Assembly (NCBI GenBank): GCA_003577005.1
Contig: QEUW01000197.1
Coordinates: 1-13,512, forward strand
DNA length: 13,512 bases
Direction: 5' to 3'
Source of the DNA: Chloroflexota bacterium
GTDB lineage: Bacteria > Chloroflexota > Anaerolineae > Caldilineales > Caldilineaceae
The translations under genes and the position numbers were made by a program. The notes under the pieces were generated by a model. It made no database searches, was not told the origin of the DNA, and saw only the letters and a list, made by a program, of their open reading frames with translations. Position 1 is the first letter of the stretch. Every line of letters begins with the position of its first letter. This document shows, in pieces, positions 1 through 6,745 of this stretch.

Positions 1-1169
1 TGGCCGGGATGGCGACCGATCAGGTCGCCGAAGAGCCGGTCGGTGGCAGTGCGCCAGCGAGTTGCCGCAGCGAGGTCATCACGCTGGAGGGCCGTCCAAT
101 CGGCTGGGATTTCGATGGCGATAGTGCGCTCGCCCGGCGTAGCGTTGAGTATGCGCCACTCGTCGTTCACCCGTACAATGCCCACCTCCTGGCTGAGATC
201 AAGCACCGGTGCGGGAGGGAGGTGGGTGTTTTCAGGCGCCAGATTGAGCGCCTGCTGCACCCGTGCGCTGCCAGCCAGCCAGGTTAGGCCAAAGCGAGAG
301 GCTGCAACCCGATTTAGCTCGTTGCGAAAGGGATAATAATCGGGCGTAAAGTCAAAAGCGATGGCGCGCAGCCGGCCAAAGTTGAGCACAGCGTTGGGCC
401 ATTGGAGAGGATCGACCGTCCAGTTGATGATCTGGATGCCGGTCTGCAACGCCTGTTCGGCCTGGACCTTTTTGAGGAGAAAGCCGATGCGAGCGCCGCG
501 ATAAGCGGGCAATACCCCTAGCGCCTGTGATTCGACGCGCAGATCCCCGTTGAAGCGCTCATGCCAGTCGTTCGGCAGCGGATAGCCGCCAAACTTGATA
601 AAGCCAAACAGAAAGCCTGCCAGCTGCCCCCCGACCCGCGCGACCAGCGATGTGCCCAGGCCAAACGCCACGCTGTGAATATCGGCAGGGTAGAGATATT
701 CGGGTGGGCTGCCCCAAACCTGTTGTTGCAGAGTTCGCACGCTTGCGGCCTCAGCGCGATCGGGCCGGCCAATGTCGACGCCGTGCAATAGTTCGTGGCT
801 GGGTTCAAAGGGCAGGTCGCCGTGCGGGTCGTACGGAGTGACAGGGGCGGCCACATTTTCGCTCAGTTGCTGGGCGACCGTGCCCGCTTCGATCTGCGTT
901 GCCCCTGGGAACGGGTGGAGGCGCAGGGTGTAGGCTCTTTGTACAGGTTCCGCCGGCGAGCTTATCAGGCGAGGAAACAAGAAAGCGGCGGCAACGGGCG
1001 CATGGTCATGCTCCACTAGCGCCGCAAAGCCGCCAATCCGGGGCAGAGCAGCCTGCAAGAAATGATAGGGAAAGAGCATGGGGTTGGTTGCGCCGCCTGC
1101 CCGCGTGTAAAGGTCACCGAGTGCCTCTCCCCACGCTGGAGAGGCCGGGTCGAGCAAACGGACGCGCAT
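1..1169 (-). CDS. GNAT-superfamily acetyltransferase-like protein (COG3375 type), 3' end cut by window edge
   Basis: The minus-strand frame is open for 389 codons from the ATG at 1169 to the window edge, so the stop lies outside. A GAGG motif about six bases upstream supports this start. Residues 130-300 look like the predicted acetyltransferases of COG3375: a beta strand followed by the loop YRGARIGFLLK (223-233), then INWTVDPLQWPNAVLNFGRL (248-267) and DYYPFRNELNR (277-287), matching the family's usual WTFDPL..NA.LN and YYG...LNRG blocks. Near the end, EIPADW (353-358) and RWRTATDRLF (371-380) match the family's typical C-terminus, so little is missing. Residues 1-110 may be a second, degenerate GNAT-like domain; this is less certain. 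The acetyl-CoA loop normally reads RGxGxG, but here the first glycine is Arg227, which may weaken cofactor binding. Substrate unknown. It lies downstream of rlmB with about 230 bases between, so it may have its own promoter. Confidence 0.85.
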   Translation of the reverse strand, partial: MRVRLLDPASPAWGEALGDLYTRAGGATNPMLFPYHFLQAALPRIGGFAALVEHDHAPVAAAFLFPRLISSPAEPVQRAYTLRLHPFPGATQIEAGTVAQQLSENVAAPVTPYDPHGDLPFEPSHELLHGVDIGRPDRAEAASVRTLQQQVWGSPPEYLYPADIHSVAFGLGTSLVARVGGQLAGFLFGFIKFGGYPLPNDWHERFNGDLRVESQALGVLPAYRGARIGFLLKKVQAEQALQTGIQIINWTVDPLQWPNAVLNFGRLRAIAFDFTPDYYPFRNELNRVAASRFGLTWLAGSARVQQALNLAPENTHLPPAPVLDLSQEVGIVRVNDEWRILNATPGERTIAIEIPADWTALQRDDLAAATRWRTATDRLFGDLIGRHPG

Positions 1170-1259
1170 ATGAGACCTCGTCAAACAGGGTGATGCTACG
1201 AAGAATCAGCGTGATGAATGGGCCGATGACCGAGATTGGGCGCACTCAAACGCAACCAC

Positions 1260-1397
1260 TCATCCCGATCTACCTTGAAGCCGTTCTAACTCAGCGCGCA
1301 GCCGTGCCACTTCGGACTCCGCCGCTTTTGCTCACTCTTCGGCCGTGAGCAGCCTCTGTCCGGTAGCCAGGTCGTAATGGTGCGATCACGGTACTCC
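1260..1397 (-). pseudogene. Decayed C-terminal tail of a Uma2-family gene
   Basis: Directly after the rlmB stop, the minus strand encodes YDLATGQRLLTAEE from 1376, then an in-frame TGA at 1334-1332. The same frame continues as AKAAESEVARLRAELERLQG and stops at 1262-1260. The YDxATGQRLLTxEE motif followed by a short Glu/Arg/Leu coiled coil is the usual C-terminal tail of many Uma2/DUF820 proteins. A neighbouring frame upstream reads YRDRTITT, the segment that normally precedes this tail, so a frameshift sits near 1375-1380 in addition to the nonsense codon. No nuclease core is present; rlmB begins where it would be. The nearby intact Uma2 gene (2159-2743) lacks such a tail, so this comes from a different copy or from a displaced end. 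Confidence 0.7.
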
Positions 1398-2156
1398 CTA
1401 CTTCGCTATCAGCCGCGCCTGGCGGGCGGCATAGAGCACGATGCTCCCGGCCACGGCCGCGTTAAGGCTGTCCACCTGGCCAAACATGGGCAGCCGCACG
1501 AGAAAATCGCACCGCTCGCGCGCCAGGCGGGTCAACCCTTCGGCCTCGTTGCCAACGACCACGGCCAGCGCGCCGGCAAGATTGGCCTGTTCCAGCGACG
1601 GAACTTCGGGCGCAGAATCCAGCCCCGCCACCCAGATGTTTTCTTTCTTTAGCTCCTCGATGGTGCGGTTGAGGTTGTTGACCTGGGCGACCAACAGATG
1701 CTCGACTGCACCGGCGCTGGCATTGCTGACCGCGGGCGTAACCTGCGCCGAGCGCCGTTCAGGGATAATCACACCGTGAACGCCCATCGCCTCGGCAGTG
1801 CGCATCAGGGTGCCCAGATTCTGCGGGTCGTGCAGGTGGTCGAGGAGGAGCAGCAGGGGTGGTTCCCCCACCTCACGGGCGCGGCGCAGACAGTCGGCGA
1901 CGGTCACGTAGGGATAATCCCCCGCTTCGAGCGCCACGCCCTGCGTATTGACGCGCTCACGCGCCAGCTTGTCAAACAGGCCGCCCTGGATGGGGCGCAA
2001 GGGCACGCCCTGTTGTTCCGCTGCCTGGCGGATCTCAAAGAGCGTGTCCCCTGGTTGCGCCGGGCGTTCGCCTTCGAGCCAGAGCCGGTAGAGCCTGCGC
2101 CGGTTGGCGCGTAAGGTTTCGAGAACGGCCCGGCGGCCATAGATCAGTTCGCTCAT
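1398..2156 (-). CDS. rlmB: 23S rRNA (guanosine-2'-O)-methyltransferase, SpoU/TrmH family
   Basis: A 252-residue cytoplasmic enzyme predicted to methylate the 2'-hydroxyl of a conserved 23S rRNA guanosine (G2251 in E. coli numbering) with S-adenosylmethionine. The N-terminal 85 residues form the substrate-binding part starting [11 protein letters not shown]. The SPOUT domain follows with all three motifs: [16 protein letters not shown] (110-125), VVGNEAEG (200-207) and [16 protein letters not shown] (222-237). Asn113, Arg119, Glu204, Ser230 and Asn232 are where the family needs them, and the length is normal. The frame is open further upstream, but that stretch is antisense-like noise inside the Uma2 gene, and conserved sequence begins at this ATG. 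The start lies two bases after the Uma2 stop with no clear ribosome binding site, so translation is probably coupled. Other SpoU guanosine methyltransferases are an alternative for the exact target base. Confidence 0.93.
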   Translation of the reverse strand: MSELIYGRRAVLETLRANRRRLYRLWLEGERPAQPGDTLFEIRQAAEQQGVPLRPIQGGLFDKLARERVNTQGVALEAGDYPYVTVADCLRRAREVGEPPLLLLLDHLHDPQNLGTLMRTAEAMGVHGVIIPERRSAQVTPAVSNASAGAVEHLLVAQVNNLNRTIEELKKENIWVAGLDSAPEVPSLEQANLAGALAVVVGNEAEGLTRLARERCDFLVRLPMFGQVDSLNAAVAGSIVLYAARQARLIAK

Positions 2157-2158
2157 AT

Positions 2159-2743
2159 TCAAAGGCCAAAGATCTGGTTTACGGTGAGCGCCAGGTCGGG
2201 GAGCGTGGTCGCCTCTAGCGTCATGCCGCGGCTGAGCACCTTCTTTACCAGGTACTGGCCGTTGGCCGGATTGGCGTACTGCTCGATGGTGCGGCGAGCC
2301 ATATTCACCAACCATACCTCGGCGATGCCGGCTGCCGCGTAGCGCGGCACCTTCTCGGTGCGGTCATACACTAGCGATGTGTTGGCAACTTCAATCAAGA
2401 CCAACACATCACCGGGTGTCGGGTGCTGTTGTTCGTAAAAATCATCGTGCCAGCGTAAGATTGCCAAATCGGGTTCCGGCTCATTTAAGTCATCGAGTCT
2501 AATGGGGTCTTGAACACTGATAATGAAACGATTCGCCAGCCGATTCATGAGGAGCTGGTTTAGTCGTTTGACACCAGCAGCATGTACAGGATCAATTGGA
2601 CTCATCTGGCGAATCTCTCCATCGATCAATTCGACCCGGTCATCTTCAGTCAGGATGCTGGCCTCAACCATCCGGTGATATTCGGCGACCGTGAAACGGC
2701 GGCGTTGAATCTGAATTGTGGCGGATTCCACTTGCTCTATCAT
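2159..2743 (-). CDS. Uma2-family (DUF820) restriction-endonuclease-fold protein
   Basis: A 194-residue protein of the Uma2 family, which has the PD-(D/E)XK nuclease fold. Family members are abundant in cyanobacteria and Chloroflexota and are mostly uncharacterised. Visible elements are RVELIDGEI (36-44) with Glu38, EPDLAIL (90-96) with the core Asp92, VLIEVANTS (115-123) with Glu118, then [22 protein letters not shown] (126-147). The YD...K..YA.AGI.EVWLV block is the family's signature. The usual position for a catalytic Lys two residues after Glu118 holds Ala120, as in many Uma2 proteins, where the downstream K131 may substitute. A GAGGA motif just upstream supports the ATG at 2743. The gene sits 27 bases after cysS and two bases before rlmB, so it is co-transcribed with translation genes. 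Its role there is unknown. The usual coiled-coil tail is absent. Confidence 0.9.
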   Translation of the reverse strand: MIEQVESATIQIQRRRFTVAEYHRMVEASILTEDDRVELIDGEIRQMSPIDPVHAAGVKRLNQLLMNRLANRFIISVQDPIRLDDLNEPEPDLAILRWHDDFYEQQHPTPGDVLVLIEVANTSLVYDRTEKVPRYAAAGIAEVWLVNMARRTIEQYANPANGQYLVKKVLSRGMTLEATTLPDLALTVNQIFGL

Positions 2744-2770
2744 GCCATCCTCGCAGTTCAGATTAAGAAC

Positions 2771-4177
2771 TCACTCACCAAAACGCCATTGCGTGCCGGC
2801 CGGCGTGTCTTCGAGCACGACGCCCAATTCCTTGAGCCGATCGCGGATGCGGTCGGCGACGACCCACTGTTTGAGTGCTCGCATTTCGCTCCGTACTTCC
2901 ACGAGCAGGTCGACAAATGGTCTGGCGGCAATGTCATTGACCGGCTCGGTGGCGGGTACTTCAAAGGTCAACCCCAACACGCCGCCAAGTTCGCGCAAGG
3001 TAGATTGTGCCGCTTCGTAGAATGGCCCGGTGACGCCCGCCTCGCGTGCGGTGTTGATGGCGCGCACCAGTTCAAAGAGCGTAGCGATGGCGCTGGCCGT
3101 GTTGAAATCATCATCCATGGCGGCGATAAAGCCGGCGCGAGCATTTTCGGTGGCCACGCGCAGGGTGTCGGCCGCGGGGCCGGTCGTCGTTTCGCCCTTG
3201 CTGGGGCGGAGGCCGCCGGTCAGCCGCGCCAGCGCCCGCTCGGCGCTGGCGATAGATTCCTGCGTGAAAGCGACCGGTTTGCGATAGTGGCCGGAGAAGA
3301 TGAGCAACCGTAACGTATCGCTGCTGTGATCTTTGAGAAACTCGTCAACCGTAATCAAGTTGCCCAGCGACTTGCTCATCTTTTCGCCGGCAAGCTGCAC
3401 CATGCCATTGTGCATCCAGTAGCGGGCGAACGATTTGCCGGTGTAACTTTCGGTCTGGGCGATCTCGTTCTCGTGGTGGGGAAAGATCAGATCATTTCCC
3501 CCGCCGTGGATGTCGATCTGTTCGCCCAGGTGGTAGAGACACATGGCCGAGCACTCGATGTGCCAGCCGGGCCGGCCTGGTCCCCAGGGGCTGGGCCACG
3601 AAGGTTCGCCCGGTTTGGCCGCTTTCCAGAGGGCAAAGTCGCCAGGGTGTTCTTTGCGTTCGTCTTCGGCCACGCGCGTGCCGCTCAACGCCTCGTCGAG
3701 TCTGCGCTGGCTTAGTTTGCCGTAGTCTTCGTCTTTGCTGACACGGAAATAGACATCGCCGTCGAGCGGGTAGGCAAAACCCTGCTCCAGTAACCCTTCG
3801 ATCAACTCGATGATCTGCGGCATGGTCTCGCTGACCTTGGGATAGATGTCGGCGGGCATGACGTTGAGGTCGCGCAGATGGCGCAGATACTCATCGGCGT
3901 AGTACTGCGCCATCTGGATGGGGTCCTGGCCGGTCTCTTGGGCGCGGCGGATGATCTTGTCATCCACGTCGGTAAAGTTCGTAGCAAAGCGCACCTCGTA
4001 GCCCCGGTAGATCAGATAGCGCCGCACCATATCAAAGACGATGGCGGCCATGGCGTGGCCGATATGCGCATCGGCATAGACCGTAGGGCCACACACATAC
4101 ATGCGCACCTTGCCCGGCTCGATGCTCTGAAACTCCTCTTGTTTGCGGGTCAGGGTGTTATAGATTTGAAGCGTCAT
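2771..4177 (-). CDS. cysS: Cysteinyl-tRNA synthetase
   Basis: A 468-residue class I aminoacyl-tRNA synthetase that charges tRNA-Cys with cysteine using ATP. The HIGH motif is at residues 38-41, just after CGPTVY, and KMSKS is at 266-270. The zinc site that selects cysteine is complete: Cys29, Cys209, His234 and Glu238, in nearly the same numbering as the E. coli enzyme (461 residues). GWHIECS and [15 protein letters not shown] are also as expected. The C-terminal anticodon-binding helices run to GTQWRFGE. The ATG at 4177 is preceded by AGGA seven bases away. It follows the PIN/TRAM gene by 49 bases on the same strand and leads into Uma2 and rlmB. The cysS-rlmB pairing is well known from Firmicutes. 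No defect is seen. Confidence 0.98.
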   Translation of the reverse strand: MTLQIYNTLTRKQEEFQSIEPGKVRMYVCGPTVYADAHIGHAMAAIVFDMVRRYLIYRGYEVRFATNFTDVDDKIIRRAQETGQDPIQMAQYYADEYLRHLRDLNVMPADIYPKVSETMPQIIELIEGLLEQGFAYPLDGDVYFRVSKDEDYGKLSQRRLDEALSGTRVAEDERKEHPGDFALWKAAKPGEPSWPSPWGPGRPGWHIECSAMCLYHLGEQIDIHGGGNDLIFPHHENEIAQTESYTGKSFARYWMHNGMVQLAGEKMSKSLGNLITVDEFLKDHSSDTLRLLIFSGHYRKPVAFTQESIASAERALARLTGGLRPSKGETTTGPAADTLRVATENARAGFIAAMDDDFNTASAIATLFELVRAINTAREAGVTGPFYEAAQSTLRELGGVLGLTFEVPATEPVNDIAARPFVDLLVEVRSEMRALKQWVVADRIRDRLKELGVVLEDTPAGTQWRFGE

Positions 4178-4226
4178 GACGGAATCCTATCCGTGGTGGG
4201 TGAAAGCGGTAGGTTGTGGTATCAAA

Positions 4227-5288
4227 TTAGCGCGCCTCCGGCACGGCGAAAATCAGCCGCCCGGCATTGGTCTGGAGCACCTTGGTCACCTGGACGAGCA
4301 CCTCCTGGTTGATAAAGCGGCGGCCATTTTCGACCACAACCATAGTGCCATCCTCCAGATAGCCAACGCCCTGGCCGATCTCTTTGCCTTCCTGGATGAT
4401 CTTGAGGGGGATCTCCTCGCCGGGCAGAAAGACCGCTTTGACCGAATTAGCCAGTTCGTTGATATTGAGAATCTTGACCCCTTGCAGCCGCGCCACCCGG
4501 TTCAGGTTATAATCGTTGGTGACGATGGCGGCATTCTTCGCCATTGCCAGGCTGATCAGCTTGTCGTCCACCTGTTGGGCATCGGGCGGGTCTTCATCGA
4601 TAAACTCAATGTCGATCTCCGGGCTGTTTTGCAGGCGGTTGAGCATTTCCAGCCCGCGCCGGCCCCGGTTGCGCCGCAGCGCGTCGGGTGAATCGGCAAT
4701 GTATTGTAACTCATTGAGGACAAAACGGGGAACTGTCAACGTGCCGGGGACAAATCCAGTCTTGATCACGTCGGCGATGCGGCCATCGATGATCACGCTG
4801 GTGTCCATCAACAACATCTGTGGTTTGCCGCCCGCTGGCGCGACTGTCACAGCCGGGTAGCCATGCCGTTTGATACCAAACAGCGCAAAAAAATCGTCCT
4901 GGCGCAAGACCAACACCGCCGCACCCAGATAGCCAAAGACGATCACCCCGATGAGCGGCATGATGTTGCCAAAGGGGGGCGGCAACTGTGAAACAGGAAA
5001 GGCGAGCAAGGTAGCAATGAGCAGGCCGACAGCCAGGCCAATCGTGCCGGAGACGAGGTCGCCCATCGGCACCTGGCGCAGACTGTTGCGCGCCGCCCGC
5101 GCCGGGGTAATAACGATCCACGGCGAGAGAAAGAAACCCAACGCACCGCCGATGAGCGCCGCCGGCACGATGTAGAGCGCCGACTCCGTGTTTACCTCTC
5201 GTGTCTGCGCCAACGCCACGCCCAGTTCCCAGCCAATAAAGCCGTAGACGAGCGTCCCCAGAATGCGAAAGAGCGGTATGAACCGCAT
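4227..5288 (-). CDS. Membrane-anchored PIN/TRAM domain protein (YacL-like)
   Basis: A 353-residue protein with about four N-terminal membrane helices (roughly residues 5-27, 37-58, 78-98 and 107-128), a PIN nuclease-like domain (about 157-285) and a C-terminal TRAM RNA-binding domain (about 290-350). PIN acidic residues are visible: Asp162 in [12 protein letters not shown], Glu193 in FVLNELQ, Asp241/242 and Asp259 in VTNDYN. TRAM shows [18 protein letters not shown]. This is the architecture of Bacillus YacL, a presumed membrane-tethered RNA nuclease of unknown substrate. The start was set at the ATG at 5288 because membrane-helix sequence begins there and AGGAG lies ten bases upstream; the frame is open 23 codons further, without family-like sequence. 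In Firmicutes yacL also lies in the gene group that contains cysS and rlmB, which supports the assignment. A run of seven Ts in the coding strand (4889-4895) is intact in frame. Confidence 0.92.
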   Translation of the reverse strand: MRFIPLFRILGTLVYGFIGWELGVALAQTREVNTESALYIVPAALIGGALGFFLSPWIVITPARAARNSLRQVPMGDLVSGTIGLAVGLLIATLLAFPVSQLPPPFGNIMPLIGVIVFGYLGAAVLVLRQDDFFALFGIKRHGYPAVTVAPAGGKPQMLLMDTSVIIDGRIADVIKTGFVPGTLTVPRFVLNELQYIADSPDALRRNRGRRGLEMLNRLQNSPEIDIEFIDEDPPDAQQVDDKLISLAMAKNAAIVTNDYNLNRVARLQGVKILNINELANSVKAVFLPGEEIPLKIIQEGKEIGQGVGYLEDGTMVVVENGRRFINQEVLVQVTKVLQTNAGRLIFAVPEAR

Positions 5289-5410
5289 AGAATAATTTCT
5301 CCTGTCAGGAACCAAATCGAGACACGCATAAATTGCTGTAAAAGAGCAAACTGCCAATCCTTCTGATCATGCCGCTATCCAGCGAAATAGTCAGTAGAGC
5401 AATGTACGAT

Positions 5411-5465
5411 TGCGTGATAAGTGAGGAGTGATATGCTCTCTGTGTCACTCCTCACTTATCACGCA
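5411..5465. repeat. Perfect 21-bp inverted repeat (hairpin) made of heptamers
   Basis: Positions 5411-5431 and 5445-5465 are exact reverse complements, with a 13-base loop. Each arm is three heptamers of the form NNNGTGA (or its complement TCACNNN), so the hairpin is a period-7 repeat folded back on itself. It lies four bases past the stop of the GT4 gene, between that gene and the PIN/TRAM gene, both on the minus strand. As RNA it would be a very stable stem that could block readthrough or protect the GT4 mRNA end. It lacks the U-run of an intrinsic terminator. The 8-mer TGCGTGAT is shared with the heptamer tract near 13150. Confidence 0.9.
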
Positions 5466-5469
5466 CCCC

Positions 5470-6609
5470 TCAAACGCGTGCAGCGATCACCTCCCGGTAG
5501 AGTTGTAAGACGCGGCGGGCATTGGCTTCGGCCGAGAGCGTACGGCTGTGTGCCTGGGCCGCTTGTCCCAGCCTTCGCCGCAAAGGTGCGTCGTTGACCA
5601 GCCTGAGAAAACGGAGACCAAAGCTCAATACGTTGTCTTCGGCCAGCAGACCGGTGACCCCATCCTCGATCACATCGCTGACGCCGGGCGAGCGGATACC
5701 CAGCGCAGGCAACCCAGCCGCCACCGCTTCGAGCAGCGTCAACGGATGCACCTCTGTCACGCTGGCGGTAACAAAGAAGTCACACAGCGCCAGATAGGCG
5801 GGCAACTGCTCATACGGTACGGCGCCGGTAAAGCTCACCCGCTCCTCTAGATGCAGACGCCGCACCAACGCCCGGCACTCCTCCAACTCCGGCCCAGCCC
5901 CAATGAGTAAGAGATGGCTGAGGCGCTCCTCATGGGCAATCTGCCGGTAGTAGGTGATCAGCCGATCCAGATTCTTTTCTCCGCTTATCCGCCCCACATA
6001 GACGGCGATGACCGCATCGTCAGGCAACCCCACTTCGGCTCGCGCCAAGACCGTTGACGGCATTGCGAAGCGCTCTACCTCGATCCCATTGGGGATCACC
6101 TCGATCCGGCCATCGACCCCCCAATGCTTCATCACCTCGGCCGCACCACGGCTGGGGGCAATGAGCGCCGCACACCGCTGGCTAAAGAGATGGAAAAAGG
6201 CCTGCAATGCGCTTTCGGAGAGGGCAGAGGGCAACAGGGGCAGATATTGTTTGACGTAGAGGTCGTACCGGGTATGGTTGGTAAAGACTAGCGGAATGTG
6301 ATAGCGGTTGGAGACAAAGAGCCCAAAGCTGCCGCTGATAAACGGATGATGGACATGCAGCACATCCATTGTGTGCAGCAACTCCCGGCTGCGCTGATCC
6401 AACGTTACGCTCAGATGGTACCCGGTGTCGGCGATGGGAATGCCGGGGATACGCACCACGTGGGCCTCGTCCTGACCTTCGCTATTGCCAGGCACAAAGA
6501 GCCAGACCTCTTCCCCCCATACTTCCAGATAACGTTTGAGCAGCGCAACATGGTGGACTACACCGTTTACCATCGGCTTATACACATCCGACATGAGGGC
6601 AATACGCAT
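5470..6609 (-). CDS. GT4-family glycosyltransferase, glycolipid-synthase-like
   Basis: A 379-residue GT-B fold glycosyltransferase of family GT4, probably at the cytoplasmic face of the membrane. The N-terminal acceptor domain starts MRIALMSDVYKPMVNGVVHH; the DVYxPxVNGV pattern is typical of enzymes that glycosylate diacylglycerol or phosphatidylinositol. HVHHPF (85-90) and NHTRYDLYVKQYLP (111-124) fit the same group, which usually has HTxYxxY. The donor-binding domain has APSRG (151-155), IPNGIEVERF (172-181), VGRISGEKN (205-213) and the retaining EX7E motif Glu286/Glu294 in TEVHPLTLLEA. The length is normal. The start is the ATG at 6609, with AAGGA about eight bases upstream; the open frame extends 49 codons further but is not family-like. 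It is divergent from the GT-C operon, so a shared envelope-glycan role is plausible. The donor sugar and acceptor cannot be read from sequence. Confidence 0.9.
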   Translation of the reverse strand: MRIALMSDVYKPMVNGVVHHVALLKRYLEVWGEEVWLFVPGNSEGQDEAHVVRIPGIPIADTGYHLSVTLDQRSRELLHTMDVLHVHHPFISGSFGLFVSNRYHIPLVFTNHTRYDLYVKQYLPLLPSALSESALQAFFHLFSQRCAALIAPSRGAAEVMKHWGVDGRIEVIPNGIEVERFAMPSTVLARAEVGLPDDAVIAVYVGRISGEKNLDRLITYYRQIAHEERLSHLLLIGAGPELEECRALVRRLHLEERVSFTGAVPYEQLPAYLALCDFFVTASVTEVHPLTLLEAVAAGLPALGIRSPGVSDVIEDGVTGLLAEDNVLSFGLRFLRLVNDAPLRRRLGQAAQAHSRTLSAEANARRVLQLYREVIAARV

Positions 6610-6649
6610 CGAACGTTCCTTTGCAGAACAACTGCAACCGTTCTCATTT

Positions 6650-6676
6650 TTGAGCTTTTTTGGCGCCGGGTATAAA
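6650..6676 (+). promoter_or_regulatory. Weak candidate promoter for the GT-C operon
   Basis: TTGAGC (6650-6655) and TATAAA (6671-6676) could be -35 and -10 elements for the plus-strand operon. The 15-base spacing is shorter than ideal. This is the only TATA-like hexamer I noticed in the gap. Supported by position and resemblance only. Confidence 0.22.
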
Positions 6677-6679
6677 CTC

Positions 6680-6716
6680 AATCGATCACGCAGTTGGTGA
6701 TCCACTGAAATCGATC
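6680..6716. promoter_or_regulatory. Candidate operator in the divergent intergenic region
   Basis: Within the 136-base gap between the divergent GT4 gene and GT-C operon, GATCAC (6684-6689) and GTGATC (6697-6702) form an inverted repeat with a 7-base spacer. AATCGATC occurs twice as a direct repeat (6680-6687 and 6709-6716), 29 bases apart. This arrangement just downstream of the TATAAA suits a regulator controlling one or both directions. No known binding consensus was recognised. Confidence 0.25.
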
Positions 6717-6745
6717 TTTGGGATAAGTATGGATACTCCTGGTTG

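Noticed and set aside
518..856. A 112-codon minus-strand open frame
   Set aside because: It lies out of frame inside the GNAT-like gene, whose frame is open across 1-1169 with recognisable family motifs. The composition is that of a shadow frame.
2157..2315. A 53-codon upstream extension of rlmB
   Set aside because: It overlaps the 3' end of the Uma2 gene in another frame and has no RlmB-like sequence. The conserved N-terminus begins at the ATG at 2156.
5289..5410. Possible promoter for the PIN/TRAM gene (TTGGCA on the minus strand at 5357-5352)
   Set aside because: No acceptable -10 hexamer lies at normal spacing, so it is not listed as a feature. The stretch otherwise shows nothing beyond the ribosome binding site.
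5411..5465. Intrinsic terminator reading of the hairpin
   Set aside because: The stem is strong, but no T-run follows on either strand, so a canonical Rho-independent terminator is not supported.
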